DNA of 18,246 nucleotides from Candidatus Nitrosopumilus sp. (GCA_029864805.1 JAOTSS010000039.1:1-18246), one strand, 5' to 3'. Shown: positions 1 through 8,360, counted from the first letter of the stretch. The notes: generated by a model not told the origin, from the sequence alone. Numbers and translations: made by a program.

Positions 1-3000
1 ATGCTGATCTAGATATTACATCATTACCGCCGGTACCAGTTGTGCTGTCACCGTCAGCATCGTGTGTGAAACCAGTAAGGATAACCTCACCAGTAAAGAT
101 GCCTGTGTCAGTACCAGTTTCGACAAGTTTGTAGTTGTCAATATCAGAACCTCTGGTAGAGACCTTTATTGGGTCTAGATCAGTGTTTCCGATTTCGTCA
201 ACTAAGTCACTGTCAAAGTTGTGGTCTGGTGCTACGATAGTAATGTAGACTTTATCAGTCCATGTGTAAACTTTTTGGTCAAGTTCTACAGTTGCTCCGA
301 AGTTAGAAGTGAATAGTGTCAAATTGATATCTTCATCTTCATCACCTACAAAGTCAGATCCGGATGGACCCCAGTCAGTATACTCGAGGATAATTTCTTC
401 TCCTCTTTCTAATCTGTCACCTGCTAGAACTTCAGGAATCTCGATGATAATCTGGAAGATACCAGTGCTATCACCTGTTTCTCTAAAGTTAAGTGGTTCT
501 GGGTCAAATGCTCCTCCTTCGCCGTCAGCGTCACCCATGGTAACGGTTGCGGCATCAGAGTCCCATTCAATCAAGTCCAAGTCCCATGTCTCAGCCTGAT
601 CATTGTCCAGATCAAGGTCTGGTTCAATGAGAGTCAAGATCATGTCAGATCCGATAATGTAAACTGATTTGTCAGATTGCAATACACCGTTTCTAAGGTC
701 AAAGGTAGCAGAATCAGTTACAGTGTTAATATCACCTGATGCATCTGTTGGATCAGTGTATTCTACTTGGAGAATATCTCCTTGTAAGATACAATAATTC
801 TCACCAGATGGTGAGGCAGTACTAAATCTGTCTGTTTCTACTTGGGTACCTGTTTTACCGGCATCAAAGTCAACAGTTGTTGGACATTGACTATCGGATG
901 GACCGTCAGTGTATTTAATCTTAAGATCAAGCTCAAATATTCCGGCATCTGGTGCAATCTCATCGATTGGACCAAAGTCTTTGATGAAGTTTGGATCGAC
1001 TACAGTAAGTTCATCAGTAAATGTTGCAGTTGCAGTTCCACCCATGGCACCAGTAAGTGTTACTGTACCATCAGTGTAACCAGAACCACCAACAAGTGCT
1101 GATAATTCACCGTCGTCAATGATTCCATTAGTGAATACTGCATCAGTAAATGCACCGGTAGCTACTGCTAAAGACGTGACACCAGTAATTGTTACTGGGC
1201 CAGTTATAAAGCCTGAACCACTAGGGCCTAGAGCTAATTCACCTGCTTCTACGTTTCCATCACCATTACCATCAACAAATGCAATAGATGCACTAGTTGC
1301 GCCTGGTTGTGAGATGGTAACTGTTTCAGCACCAGCAAATCCAGTATCTGAATTGGTAATCATGATTGTATCTCCAGTTAAGTCGAAGATACCATCACCA
1401 GCAACTTCTGTGAACAATGCACTTGCACCTGCTGCACCTGTTTGTGCAATAGTTATAGTGTCACCGGTCATGAAGCCCATCGCACCATCATCAGTTATAT
1501 CGGATAATTCTCCAAGGGCAATTACTCCGTCACCGGAGAATGCTTGGTTTACTGGAATTTCGTCACCTACAAAGATTTTGCCGTCAATTACTGAAGAACC
1601 ACCAGCATGACCGAGAATTACGGTCTCAGAACCTCTAATTATAGAGACTTCTACTGGGCCTACAGGAATATCTGATCTGTTTTGAGCAATTTCATCTTCA
1701 CCGCTTGCGGATATATCAAAGTCTGGATCGTTAACTCTAATGTGGACAGTCAGATCACCATTTGCTAAGAAGCTGCCTGAGGCAGTCAAATCAGTATTGA
1801 TACCAGTTGCATGTATTGGGAATATTGATCGGTTATCTGGAGAAGTTACTCCGGTTAACACACCAAAGTTCGATGGTACACCAAATGGTACTGGGTAAAC
1901 TGTTCTGTCAAGACTTACTGAACCGGTGGTTGCGCGAATTCCTGCGCTGTCACCTACTTCAATGACTTCACCAGATGCGTCTCTAAAGTCAACATAGTTA
2001 ACTTCAATATCAAGACCGGTTGCAGATTCGGGGCTAGTTGCTCCTTCTCTACACCATGTATCTGGGATTTGGAAGCTTCCCATGAAAACACCAGAATCGC
2101 GTTCTGTCTCTATCAATGTAAAGCCAGTTGATGCGAGTCCTTTGTCACCACCTAGTAGGGTGGAACAGGCGTTTCCACGATCAGTCCAAAGTTGATCATC
2201 AAATGTAATATCTAGTACTCTACCCAGTCTATCTCCATCACTTAATTCAAATGGATGAGCATCACTGCCAACCACATCATTGAGTGCTGTGATAGCACTA
2301 CCGGATACAGTAGTATAGATATCAATAAGATCAGAGTCTACGTTAAGATCCAAGTCTTCTAATGTTATGTTAACTGTGTCAGCAGTCTTGTAAGTGTCGA
2401 GATCAAATGAGACAATACCTGAATGGCTTGGTGCTTCCTCTTGATCAGCTACTTGTGTACTAACACCATCAGCGCCTAAGTCAAGATAGTTGACTCTTGG
2501 TGATTCTTCATCATCCAAGTCCTCAATTACGATGAAGGTTGCTTCATCAGAAATTGTATCAAGGTCGCTATAGGTATCAGGATCAAGTATGTTGAGCTGG
2601 TTGATCATGGTGTATTCCAAGGAACCTGCAAAGATTCCTGTATTATCACCAGTCTCTTCTAGCTCTAATCTGATTAGTTGGTTAGCAATTCTTTCGTTGT
2701 CTTCAAGACCATCGTTTAAGAATCCAAATCCGAAGATATCAGCTACTATTGGTAATTCTGTACCAACAGGAATTGTTTCGCCTGCTCCTACACCATTCAA
2801 TGTGAAAGTCACGGTAAGTGGGGTTGAAGGTGCTATGGCACCAAAGACACTGGTTGCATCTTGCGTGGTATCATCAATTATGGCTGTTCCCTGTAAAGGT
2901 TGAGCCAAAAGTGATGAACCACCTGGGAATGTAATGTCTACGGTACTAACACCTAAGTTACCACTATTAGCCAATGATCTAACATCATAGTTGAATAGTG

Positions 3001-4804
3001 CAAAGCCTTCGAAATCACCGTCGTTGACTGGTGCTGCTTCAAAGAAGTCTTCCATTGTTCCAAATGTTAGTGCAAGCATATCAGTAGGTGCACCAGTGGT
3101 CGTTAGAGGACCAGGAGCAGTTGATACTAGAATTGCTCTATCACTGAACTTTTGTACTTCTTTTACGCTGAGACTACCAGATGCAAACCCTGGTGTAGCT
3201 ACACTCAATTCAGAGGCAGGGAAGAGGGTTGCAGGGGTACCAGTTTTTAATGCTGGAATCAACTTTACGGCTGGATCATTCAAGTCTAGGTCTTCATCTG
3301 CTCTGCTGTTTCGGTTTGCATCACCATCAAACAATTCGACTGGAATCTCTTCACCAGAGTTCCATTCGTCATCAAGTGGTTTAATGTCAATACTACCGAA
3401 GCTTAAGCCTACAAGAATAGATACAGAGTCCTCATTATACTCAATAGATGCTGAGGTTCCCCTCGCTGCAGTGCTAGTGATTCTAATGTTGGATGTATCA
3501 GATTCATCATATGAACCAAATACACCGCTGTTTGGACCTTGTTCTGTGAATGTAATTGGTACTGCGCCTTTTGTGGCGTCAGTTGACAATGTAAAGACTG
3601 AACCTACACCTACAACACGGGTTGGGTCGTCTGCAGGTACACCATTAGGTGCAATTCCTGCTGGAGTTCCAGCAACAAATGTACCAAAGGTGCTATCCCC
3701 ACTTAATACAGAATCATCATTATCCTGTAGAGTGGCGACGAATCCTTTACCCTGTACGTCTGGGTTAAGTAACAATCTACAATTGTCTTCACACATCAAA
3801 TTAACGAGTTGACCGGTTAAGAGGTTGGCATCTGTATTAGATGCGGCGTTACCTACACCAAGTCCACCTGCAACAGATCCGTTCTCATCGAACACTTGAT
3901 AGTTAGTAGAAATATCTCCTACTGTCTCAAATGTCCAAGAGTCTTCATCTGTTGGATCTATGTTTAACCATAGATCAGTGATAGTAGCATGAACCTGTGC
4001 TCCTCGTGTATATTTAGCTTTATCCAAACCTGCTGCGGCAAATTGATCAACAGTATCAAAAGTAAGTGTTGTTGTTTGAACACCACCACCTTTGTTGTAC
4101 TGTATGATTACGTTACCGGTTGGGTTTAGAGGATAGAGTTGAATAAATGGGAGATCAGTATTGGCTCCAAGGCCAATTTGTCCAATGGCACCACCACCTG
4201 GGATTGTCGATGCACGTTTTGCCTCTCTGACTACGTTGCCTGCATCAAGAGCAAATGGAGCTCCTGTACATGCAGTAATGCCTGGAATTACTAAGGGACC
4301 ACCAGCTGCTGTTGCGATAACAACAGCGCCTTCGTCACCTTCAGTTGAATCCGGTACTGCAACACCTACTGTATCAGTAAATGATCCAGCAGGTAATCCT
4401 GCAATAGAGGCTCCAGACGTACAAAACGTACCAAAGTCTAGACCAGTTTTAAGAGTTGTAGATGTAGCATCAGCAATTACTGCCATGTTTCTATCTGCAA
4501 AGTAACCATACCAGTTACCATCTACGCCTTGAACCATTCTCAGGATCTTGCCGTTGACTGTAACGTCTGGTTCTCCTTTTGCTTGATCTGTGTCGTTTAT
4601 GTCTGAATCAATTACAACGACCTCAATTACTTGAGGTCCTGACATGTAGTTATCAAACTGTGAGTTTTCTGCGGAAACAAATAGGTTAGCGTTGGCTGCA
4701 AATGCTGCTGGCATCATTGATGGAGCAGCAAATGTCATACCACCTGCTAACATAATTGTCATTAATGTAAGACTAGTTATTTTACGTCCTATTTCGTTAT
4801 TCAT
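1..4804 (-). CDS. slaA: S-layer protein (SlaA-type), C-terminus beyond the left edge
   Basis: This is the major cell-surface lattice protein, secreted and assembled as a paracrystalline layer outside the membrane. Read on the minus strand from the ATG at 4804, the frame stays open to base 2 (about 1601 codons), so the C-terminus lies outside the window. The protein opens with MNNEIGRKITSLTLMTIM, a hydrophobic stretch, and a likely signal-peptidase site after AAFA (about residue 36). The N-terminal part matches, from memory, the Nitrosopumilus S-layer protein. The mature part is very acidic and rich in Gly, Thr, Ser and Asp. It repeats beta-sandwich phrases such as ETGDSTGIF, ETGTDTGIF, ERDSGVFMGSF and DAGIFELDL, typical of tandem Ig-like S-layer domains. 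A four-fold repeat of about 44 residues lies at 1007-1534. The gene looks clearly more GC-rich than its neighbours, probably through codon choice in a highly expressed gene. It is monocistronic at its 5' end. Identification is strong; domain boundaries are approximate. Confidence 0.93.
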   Translation of the reverse strand, partial: MNNEIGRKITSLTLMTIMLAGGMTFAAPSMMPAAFAANANLFVSAENSQFDNYMSGPQVIEVVVIDSDINDTDQAKGEPDVTVNGKILRMVQGVDGNWYGYFADRNMAVIADATSTTLKTGLDFGTFCTSGASIAGLPAGSFTDTVGVAVPDSTEGDEGAVVIATAAGGPLVIPGITACTGAPFALDAGNVVREAKRASTIPGGGAIGQIGLGANTDLPFIQLYPLNPTGNVIIQYNKGGGVQTTTLTFDTVDQFAAAGLDKAKYTRGAQVHATITDLWLNIDPTDEDSWTFETVGDISTNYQVFDENGSVAGGLGVGNAASNTDANLLTGQLVNLMCEDNCRLLLNPDVQGKGFVATLQDNDDSVLSGDSTFGTFVAGTPAGIAPNGVPADDPTRVVGVGSVFTLSTDATKGAVPITFTEQGPNSGVFGSYDESDTSNIRITSTAARGTSASIEYNEDSVSILVGLSFGSIDIKPLDDEWNSGEEIPVELFDGDANRNSRADEDLDLNDPAVKLIPALKTGTPATLFPASELSVATPGFASGSLSVKEVQKFSDRAILVSTAPGPLTTTGAPTDMLALTFGTMEDFFEAAPVNDGDFEGFALFNYDVRSLANSGNLGVSTVDITFPGGSSLLAQPLQGTAIIDDTTQDATSVFGAIAPSTPLTVTFTLNGVGAGETIPVGTELPIVADIFGFGFLNDGLEDNERIANQLIRLELEETGDNTGIFAGSLEYTMINQLNILDPDTYSDLDTISDEATFIVIEDLDDEESPRVNYLDLGADGVSTQVADQEEAPSHSGIVSFDLDTYKTADTVNITLEDLDLNVDSDLIDIYTTVSGSAITALNDVVGSDAHPFELSDGDRLGRVLDITFDDQLWTDRGNACSTLLGGDKGLASTGFTLIETERDSGVFMGSFQIPDTWCREGATSPESATGLDIEVNYVDFRDASGEVIEVGDSAGIRATTGSVSLDRTVYPVPFGVPSNFGVLTGVTSPDNRSIFPIHATGINTDLTASGSFLANGDLTVHIRVNDPDFDISASGEDEIAQNRSDIPVGPVEVSIIRGSETVILGHAGGSSVIDGKIFVGDEIPVNQAFSGDGVIALGELSDITDDGAMGFMTGDTITIAQTGAAGASALFTEVAGDGIFDLTGDTIMITNSDTGFAGAETVTISQPGATSASIAFVDGNGDGNVEAGELALGPSGSGFITGPVTITGVTSLAVATGAFTDAVFTNGIIDDGELSALVGGSGYTDGTVTLTGAMGGTATATFTDELTVVDPNFIKDFGPIDEIAPDAGIFELDLKIKYTDGPSDSQCPTTVDFDAGKTGTQVETDRFSTASPSGENYCILQGDILQVEYTDPTDASGDINTVTDSATFDLRNGVLQSDKSVYIIGSDMILTLIEPDLDLDNDQAETWDLDLIEWDSDAATVTMGDADGEGGAFDPEPLNFRETGDSTGIFQIIIEIPEVLAGDRLERGEEIILEYTDWGPSGSDFVGDEDEDINLTLFTSNFGATVELDQKVYTWTDKVYITIVAPDHNFDSDLVDEIGNTDLDPIKVSTRGSDIDNYKLVETGTDTGIFTGEVILTGFTHDADGDSTTGTGGNDVISRSA
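1007..1534 (-). repeat. Four tandem ~44-residue repeats inside the S-layer protein
   Basis: Four consecutive units follow one pattern: an acidic turn (GDGVIALGEL, GDGIFDLTGD, GDGNVEAGEL, NGIIDDGEL), then a GF or GY and T-rich strand (TGDTITI, AGAETVTI, ITGPVTI, TDGTVTL), then an A/T-rich strand ending in FTE, FVD, FTD and FTD. The block spans about 176 residues. It is a protein-level repeat; the DNA copies have diverged. Confidence 0.7.
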
Positions 4805-4828
4805 GTTATTGGTTTTTTTCTCTAAAGT

Positions 4829-4842
4829 TTGTATTTAAGCCT
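4829..4842 (-). promoter_or_regulatory. TATA box of the S-layer gene
   Basis: Read on the minus strand, GCTTAAATAC (4831-4840) is a TATA-like element centred about 31 bases before the S-layer ATG at 4804, so transcription would begin only a few bases ahead of the start codon. A second TATA-like string, GTTATAAAGT (4941-4950), would give a leader of roughly 115 bases. The nearer one is the better fit for a thaumarchaeal mRNA. The rest of the gene-free stretch 4860-5019 is AT-rich and holds two copies of a T-run followed by GGGA (about 4870-4900). Confidence 0.5.
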
Positions 4843-4844
4843 AA

Positions 4845-4859
4845 TGGACGATTTGTCCA
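4845..4859. promoter_or_regulatory. Perfect inverted repeat beside the S-layer TATA box (possible operator)
   Basis: TGGAC-GATTT-GTCCA is a perfect inverted repeat with 5-base arms and a 5-base spacer. It lies immediately upstream (minus-strand sense) of the S-layer TATA box, where a dimeric activator or repressor could touch the TBP/TFB complex. The position and symmetry are seen in the sequence; the regulatory role is inferred. Confidence 0.35.
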
Positions 4860-5013
4860 CAAATTCACAATTTTTTGGGATTATTTTACAAATTTTGGGA
4901 ATTTTATAGATTTTTCATATTTTTATCATGTAATATCTATACTTTATAACTAATATATTAATTTGATCGATAATTTTTTCTATTTTTTCTATATATTTAT
5001 GAAAATTTTAGCG

Positions 5014-5027
5014 CCTGTTTTAACAGG
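5014..5027. terminator. Hairpin overlapping the stop codon of the CysO-MoeB fusion gene
   Basis: CCTGTTTTAACAGG is a palindrome (6-base arms CCTGTT/AACAGG around TT) covering the TAA at 5020-5022. On the plus strand a run of seven T follows, but there is no plus-strand gene to terminate. In the transcribed minus sense no T-run follows, so it fits an intrinsic terminator poorly. It may be a 3'-end RNA structure or simply chance. Confidence 0.25.
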
Positions 5028-6348
5028 TTTTTTTATCAATCAGGCTCTTGTATAGCATAACAGCATCGTCTTCATCTTTAGAACCAACAACCACTGCAGA
5101 TCCCTTCTTCATAAAGTTTACAGACAATTCATTAGTTCTTAGAGACAATCCCAATTCACCTTGATTTTCCACAATGAACCCTTTTTCTTTTGCAATGGTA
5201 GTAACTGTTGGCACGTCAAGATCAAATGTATCAGTAGGGGTTATGGAATAAGTTCTCTTTCCTCTATTTCTTCCACATAGTTCTTCTAGAATCAATTCTT
5301 TTTTAGGAATAACTTCAAGTTTTCCTGTTCCACAAATTGGACATTCTTCTGCTCTAAATGTTCTAGTATTGTTAAAGTCTAGATTTTCCAAGTCAATATG
5401 AAGTATTTTTTCTGAGAGGCTAGGTTTTTTTCCGATAATAATTTTGACAGCTTCTGCAACTTCTATTCCGCCAACAATTGAGAGTATTGATGGATGGACT
5501 CCTTCAATGCTACATGTTGGCATTGTATCTTCGTTTAGTTCTGGAAACATGCAATAGTAACATGCGCTTTGCTTTGGCAAAATAGTAAATGCTTGACCAG
5601 AGACTCCAACTGCAGCACCAGTTACAAACGGAATTTCAAATTTAACACATGCTTTGTTTAATGCATATCTTGCGTTAACACTGTCAAGTGCATCAATTAC
5701 AACATCACACCCTTCAACAACTTCAAGTGCAGTATAATCATTGACAGAAACAGCTAATGCCTCTATCTTGCAATCAGGATTTAGTTTTTTTAGTTTTTTT
5801 GCAGCTACTTCTACTTTGACTTGTCCTACATCATCTTCATCAAACATAGTTTGTCTATGCAGATTAGATAATTCAATTACATCTCTGTCAACAATTCTTA
5901 AAGTGCCAACTCCCATTGCAGCAAGTCTTGATGTTATTGGATTTCCAAGTCCGCCAACTCCAACAACACAAATTTTGGCGTTCTTTAGTTTTAGTTGTCC
6001 ATTATACCCAATCTCTTCAAGCATTACCTGCCTTGAGAATCTATCAAGCTCTTTTGAAGATAATTCTTCAGAGCCACCAGCAACTGCAGGTAAAATGTAA
6101 ATTTCATCACCATCTTTTAAACCAGTTTGCATGCCACCAGAAAATTTTGCATTTTTTCCATTTATGTATATGTTAATCAATGAACGTGGAGTTCCATCAC
6201 TTTCCAAAACTCGTCTCTTAAATTCATCACCCATCAGTTCAGAAATTTTTACAAATGCATCTTGTAAAGAATCAGCTAAAACTTCTGTTTTCTTCTCACC
6301 GCCACCTTGATTAAGTATTGAGGGAATTGTAAATGTAATATTTGCCAT
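5020..6348 (-). CDS. CysO-type sulfur carrier fused to MoeB/ThiF-family E1-like adenylyltransferase
   Basis: This 442-residue cytoplasmic protein joins a ubiquitin-like sulfur carrier to its activating enzyme. Residues 1-92 form a MoaD/ThiS-type beta-grasp domain ending ILPAVAGG. The phrases NIYINGK, FSGG and DGDEIYILPAVAGG closely recall Mycobacterium CysO. Residues 93-340 are the E1-like domain: RFSRQ (103-107), the nucleotide loop GVGGLG (130-135), DALD (219-222), zinc pairs CYYC (263-266) and CPIC (336-339), and a candidate catalytic Cys279 in TCSIEGV. Residues 345-442 match the C-terminal extension of archaeal ThiF proteins (ELCGRN motif) and are not a rhodanese. Family enzymes adenylate the carrier's terminal Gly so that sulfur can be loaded as a thiocarboxylate. 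Here GG (91-92) is internal, so loading would need cleavage after Gly92 or chemistry on a separate carrier. The ATG lies one base after the thrC-like stop, so the two are almost certainly cotranscribed. Confidence 0.88.
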   Translation of the reverse strand: MANITFTIPSILNQGGGEKKTEVLADSLQDAFVKISELMGDEFKRRVLESDGTPRSLINIYINGKNAKFSGGMQTGLKDGDEIYILPAVAGGSEELSSKELDRFSRQVMLEEIGYNGQLKLKNAKICVVGVGGLGNPITSRLAAMGVGTLRIVDRDVIELSNLHRQTMFDEDDVGQVKVEVAAKKLKKLNPDCKIEALAVSVNDYTALEVVEGCDVVIDALDSVNARYALNKACVKFEIPFVTGAAVGVSGQAFTILPKQSACYYCMFPELNEDTMPTCSIEGVHPSILSIVGGIEVAEAVKIIIGKKPSLSEKILHIDLENLDFNNTRTFRAEECPICGTGKLEVIPKKELILEELCGRNRGKRTYSITPTDTFDLDVPTVTTIAKEKGFIVENQGELGLSLRTNELSVNFMKKGSAVVVGSKDEDDAVMLYKSLIDKKTC

Positions 6349-6349
6349 T

Positions 6350-7564
6350 TTAATTTACTACCGCCGAAATTTCTGCAATGTCTGCTTTTAATACCTGAGG
6401 TTTTTCCAAAACTTCCATGATAGATTCTGTAGCCTTTAAACCATTACCTGTAACATAGCATACCACCTTATCGTTTTTGTCAATTTTCCCTTGCTCAACC
6501 ATCTTTTGCAGAACAGAAACAGATACTCCTCCTGCAGGTTCAGTAAAGATTCCCTCAGTCTGAGCCAAAAGCAGTATAGCATCTAAAATTTCTTTATTGT
6601 TACATTCTTCTGCAAATCCATTGTATTGCACTAATCGTCTTAACACATATCTTCCATCTCCAGGATCACCTATTGCCAAACTCTTAGCAACAGTGTCAGG
6701 ATTTTCAACTGGGATCACCTCTTTGGAATTTTTCTTAAACGCATCAACGATTGGAGCACAACCATGTGGTTGTGCTGCAATCATGTGCATGTCAGAAACA
6801 TCATCAAGCAATGAAACTGATTCTAGTTCTTCAAATCCTTTACAAATTGCATTAAGCATTGCACCACTCCCTACTGGAACTATCACTTGATCAGGTACTT
6901 GCCAGTCAAGTTGTTCGGCAACTTCAAATGCAAATGTCTTGGAGCCTTCTACATAGTGAGAGCGCATGTTAATGTTCACTATTCCTATTCCTTTACTATC
7001 ACCAATTTGTGCAGCAATTCTGTTTGCATCATCATATGTTCCATCTACTGAAATGTAGTTTGCACCATAAGACAATGCCTGTGCAATTTTTGCCATCTCA
7101 ATATTACTTGGTGCAAATACATGACATGGTAATCCAGCTTTTGCGGCATGTGCTGCAGTTGCAGATGCTAAATTACCAGTAGAAGCACATCCAACAGAAG
7201 ATAATCCAAATTCCTTGGCCTTTGATATTGCAACTCCAGCAGGTCTATCTTTGAATGAGAATGTTGGATTTACAGAATCATTTTTGATGTAAAGATTATT
7301 CAATCCTAATTTTTTTCCAAGGTTATCAGCCTTGATGAGAGGAGTCATTCCTGCCCCAATACTGACAATATTTGATCTGTTCTCTATGGGTAACAATTCA
7401 AAATATCTCCAATAGGTGTGCTCACGGTTAGAGAAGGTATCCTTTGTAATGGTGGGAAAATCATATTTTACATCAAGTGGCCCAAAACACTCATCACAGA
7501 CATACTTGAAGGCAGTATCATAGTCTTTTTTGCATTCTCTGCATTGTAGTGAGGTTCTAGTCAA
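6350..7564 (-). CDS. thrC: Threonine synthase family PLP enzyme
   Basis: A 404-residue cytoplasmic fold-type II PLP enzyme. Threonine synthase converts O-phospho-L-homoserine to L-threonine and phosphate. The N-terminus carries a small zinc ribbon (C8-x2-C11 and C23-x2-C26), common in archaeal ThrC. Residues 100-108 (PTFSFKDRP) hold the PLP lysine, K105. GCASTGNLASA (125-135) is the substrate-carboxylate loop, and VPVGSGAML (229-237) the PLP-phosphate loop. C-terminal landmarks are GDPGDGRYVLRR and EPAGGVSV. Length is normal. The start is a TTG; no ATG lies nearby and the frame is closed just upstream at 7580-7582. The gene heads a two-gene unit with the CysO-MoeB fusion. That pairing leaves open a sulfur-transfer reaction on phosphohomoserine (to homocysteine) instead of, or besides, threonine synthesis. 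The family call is firm; the exact substrate chemistry is not. Confidence 0.88.
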   Translation of the reverse strand: MTRTSLQCRECKKDYDTAFKYVCDECFGPLDVKYDFPTITKDTFSNREHTYWRYFELLPIENRSNIVSIGAGMTPLIKADNLGKKLGLNNLYIKNDSVNPTFSFKDRPAGVAISKAKEFGLSSVGCASTGNLASATAAHAAKAGLPCHVFAPSNIEMAKIAQALSYGANYISVDGTYDDANRIAAQIGDSKGIGIVNINMRSHYVEGSKTFAFEVAEQLDWQVPDQVIVPVGSGAMLNAICKGFEELESVSLLDDVSDMHMIAAQPHGCAPIVDAFKKNSKEVIPVENPDTVAKSLAIGDPGDGRYVLRRLVQYNGFAEECNNKEILDAILLLAQTEGIFTEPAGGVSVSVLQKMVEQGKIDKNDKVVCYVTGNGLKATESIMEVLEKPQVLKADIAEISAVVN

Positions 7565-7575
7565 GATCAGTTTTT

Positions 7576-7617
7576 CCTTTTATAACATAGATAAAAAATC
7601 CTAATATCAATATAAGT
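7576..7617 (-). promoter_or_regulatory. Candidate TATA elements of the thrC/cysO-moeB operon
   Basis: On the minus strand TTATAAAAGG (7576-7585) is the best TATA match, but its centre is only about 18 bases from the TTG start, which is short. TTATATTG (about 7609-7616) would place the transcript start near 7586, giving a leader of about 22 bases containing AAGGAA as a weak ribosome-binding site. Which one is used cannot be decided from sequence. Confidence 0.35.
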
Positions 7618-7781
7618 AATACTTAATTTTAGTCGATAAAAATATAGTATGAATTTTTTAATAAATTTATAAAAAAATAGACGAATTATTCAAAGTTGAT
7701 AAAAATTTAAGAGAAATTAATTTTATTGAGACTTTTTAATTATGAGGAAGGTTTTTAGATATTTTGGAAAAAACAATACCA

Positions 7782-8360
7782 ATGAAAAATGCTGGAAAAA
7801 TAGGCATTCTGATTGGGATTGTGGCATTAACAATAGCAATAGTAATAATGATTCCAAATGAAAAATTAGATTCAATGGAAGTTGAAGATGTTTTGGATAA
7901 GGAAGTAATACCAAATGAGGACATCTCCCCAGAAGTTCAAAAAAAATTAGATGAAGTTGAGAAAATTAATTTAGAAAATGAATATAATCCAAAACCTAGA
8001 GAGTGGATCACATCAGGACCTTTTCAGATTGATCGTAGTGAATATGTATTAGGAGAGAAAATTTTTCTGAGAATTGGTGGATTAAGTTATGATGAAAAAG
8101 GACAGGTTGCATTTCTCAGACCATTAAACAGTACACATTATTCTGTATTCAATACAATTCCATTTGATGGATCCACAAAATCTGCTTTTAATTATTATGT
8201 GGAACCACAGCTTGCCAAAACTAGAGGATACTGTACAGTAGATGATTTTATTGGAGATTGGCGAGTTGTTTTTAGAGGAACTGACTACCCAGATTTAGAA
8301 TTTAAAATTACAGAAGATATTCTCCCTGGAGAAGAAGAAAGTTATCAACCAGTATGTTGA
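7782..8360 (+). CDS. Membrane-anchored extracytoplasmic protein of unknown function
   Basis: I do not recognise a named family. From the ATG at 7782 the protein has 192 residues: a short basic start (MKNAGK), one hydrophobic segment at about 6-24 acting as signal or anchor, an acidic Glu/Asp-rich linker (about 27-70), then a globular part. The globular part contains GPFQIDRSEYVLGEKIFLRIGG (79-100) and FIGDWRVVFRGTDYPDLEFKI (156-176), which alternate hydrophobic and polar residues like an Ig-type beta-sandwich. There are two cysteines (151 and 192, the last residue). It is probably displayed on the outer face of the membrane under the S-layer. An in-frame TTG at 7764 is an alternative start; the ATG puts the hydrophobic segment nearer the N-terminus. 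It is transcribed alone, divergent from thrC, and its stop is one base from the convergent hisI stop. Confidence 0.75.
   Translation: MKNAGKIGILIGIVALTIAIVIMIPNEKLDSMEVEDVLDKEVIPNEDISPEVQKKLDEVEKINLENEYNPKPREWITSGPFQIDRSEYVLGEKIFLRIGGLSYDEKGQVAFLRPLNSTHYSVFNTIPFDGSTKSAFNYYVEPQLAKTRGYCTVDDFIGDWRVVFRGTDYPDLEFKITEDILPGEEESYQPVC

Noticed and set aside
2991..3812. 273-codon plus-strand open frame, and similar ones at 309-599, 842-1102, 1119-1610, 2589-2903 and 4161-4505
   Set aside because: They are antisense to the S-layer gene, with low-complexity Ser/Pro/Ala translations produced by its Thr/Gly/Asp codons. None has recognisable domains or promoters.
5741..6176. Two plus-strand open frames antisense to the CysO-MoeB fusion gene
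   Set aside because: They fall wholly within a well-supported gene in another frame; translations are Ser- or His/Gln-rich without any family motif.
7636..7711. Direct repeat GATAAAAATNTA at about 7636 and 7697
   Set aside because: Short A/T-rich similarity in a divergent promoter region; too little information to call a repeat element.
7742..7861. ATG at 7742 as the start of the plus-strand gene
   Set aside because: It is out of frame with the long coding frame and reaches a stop after about 39 codons.
7723..7924. Two short minus-strand open frames opposite the start of the membrane-protein gene
   Set aside because: They mirror the hydrophobic N-terminal segment of the plus-strand gene and have no promoter or start-site support.
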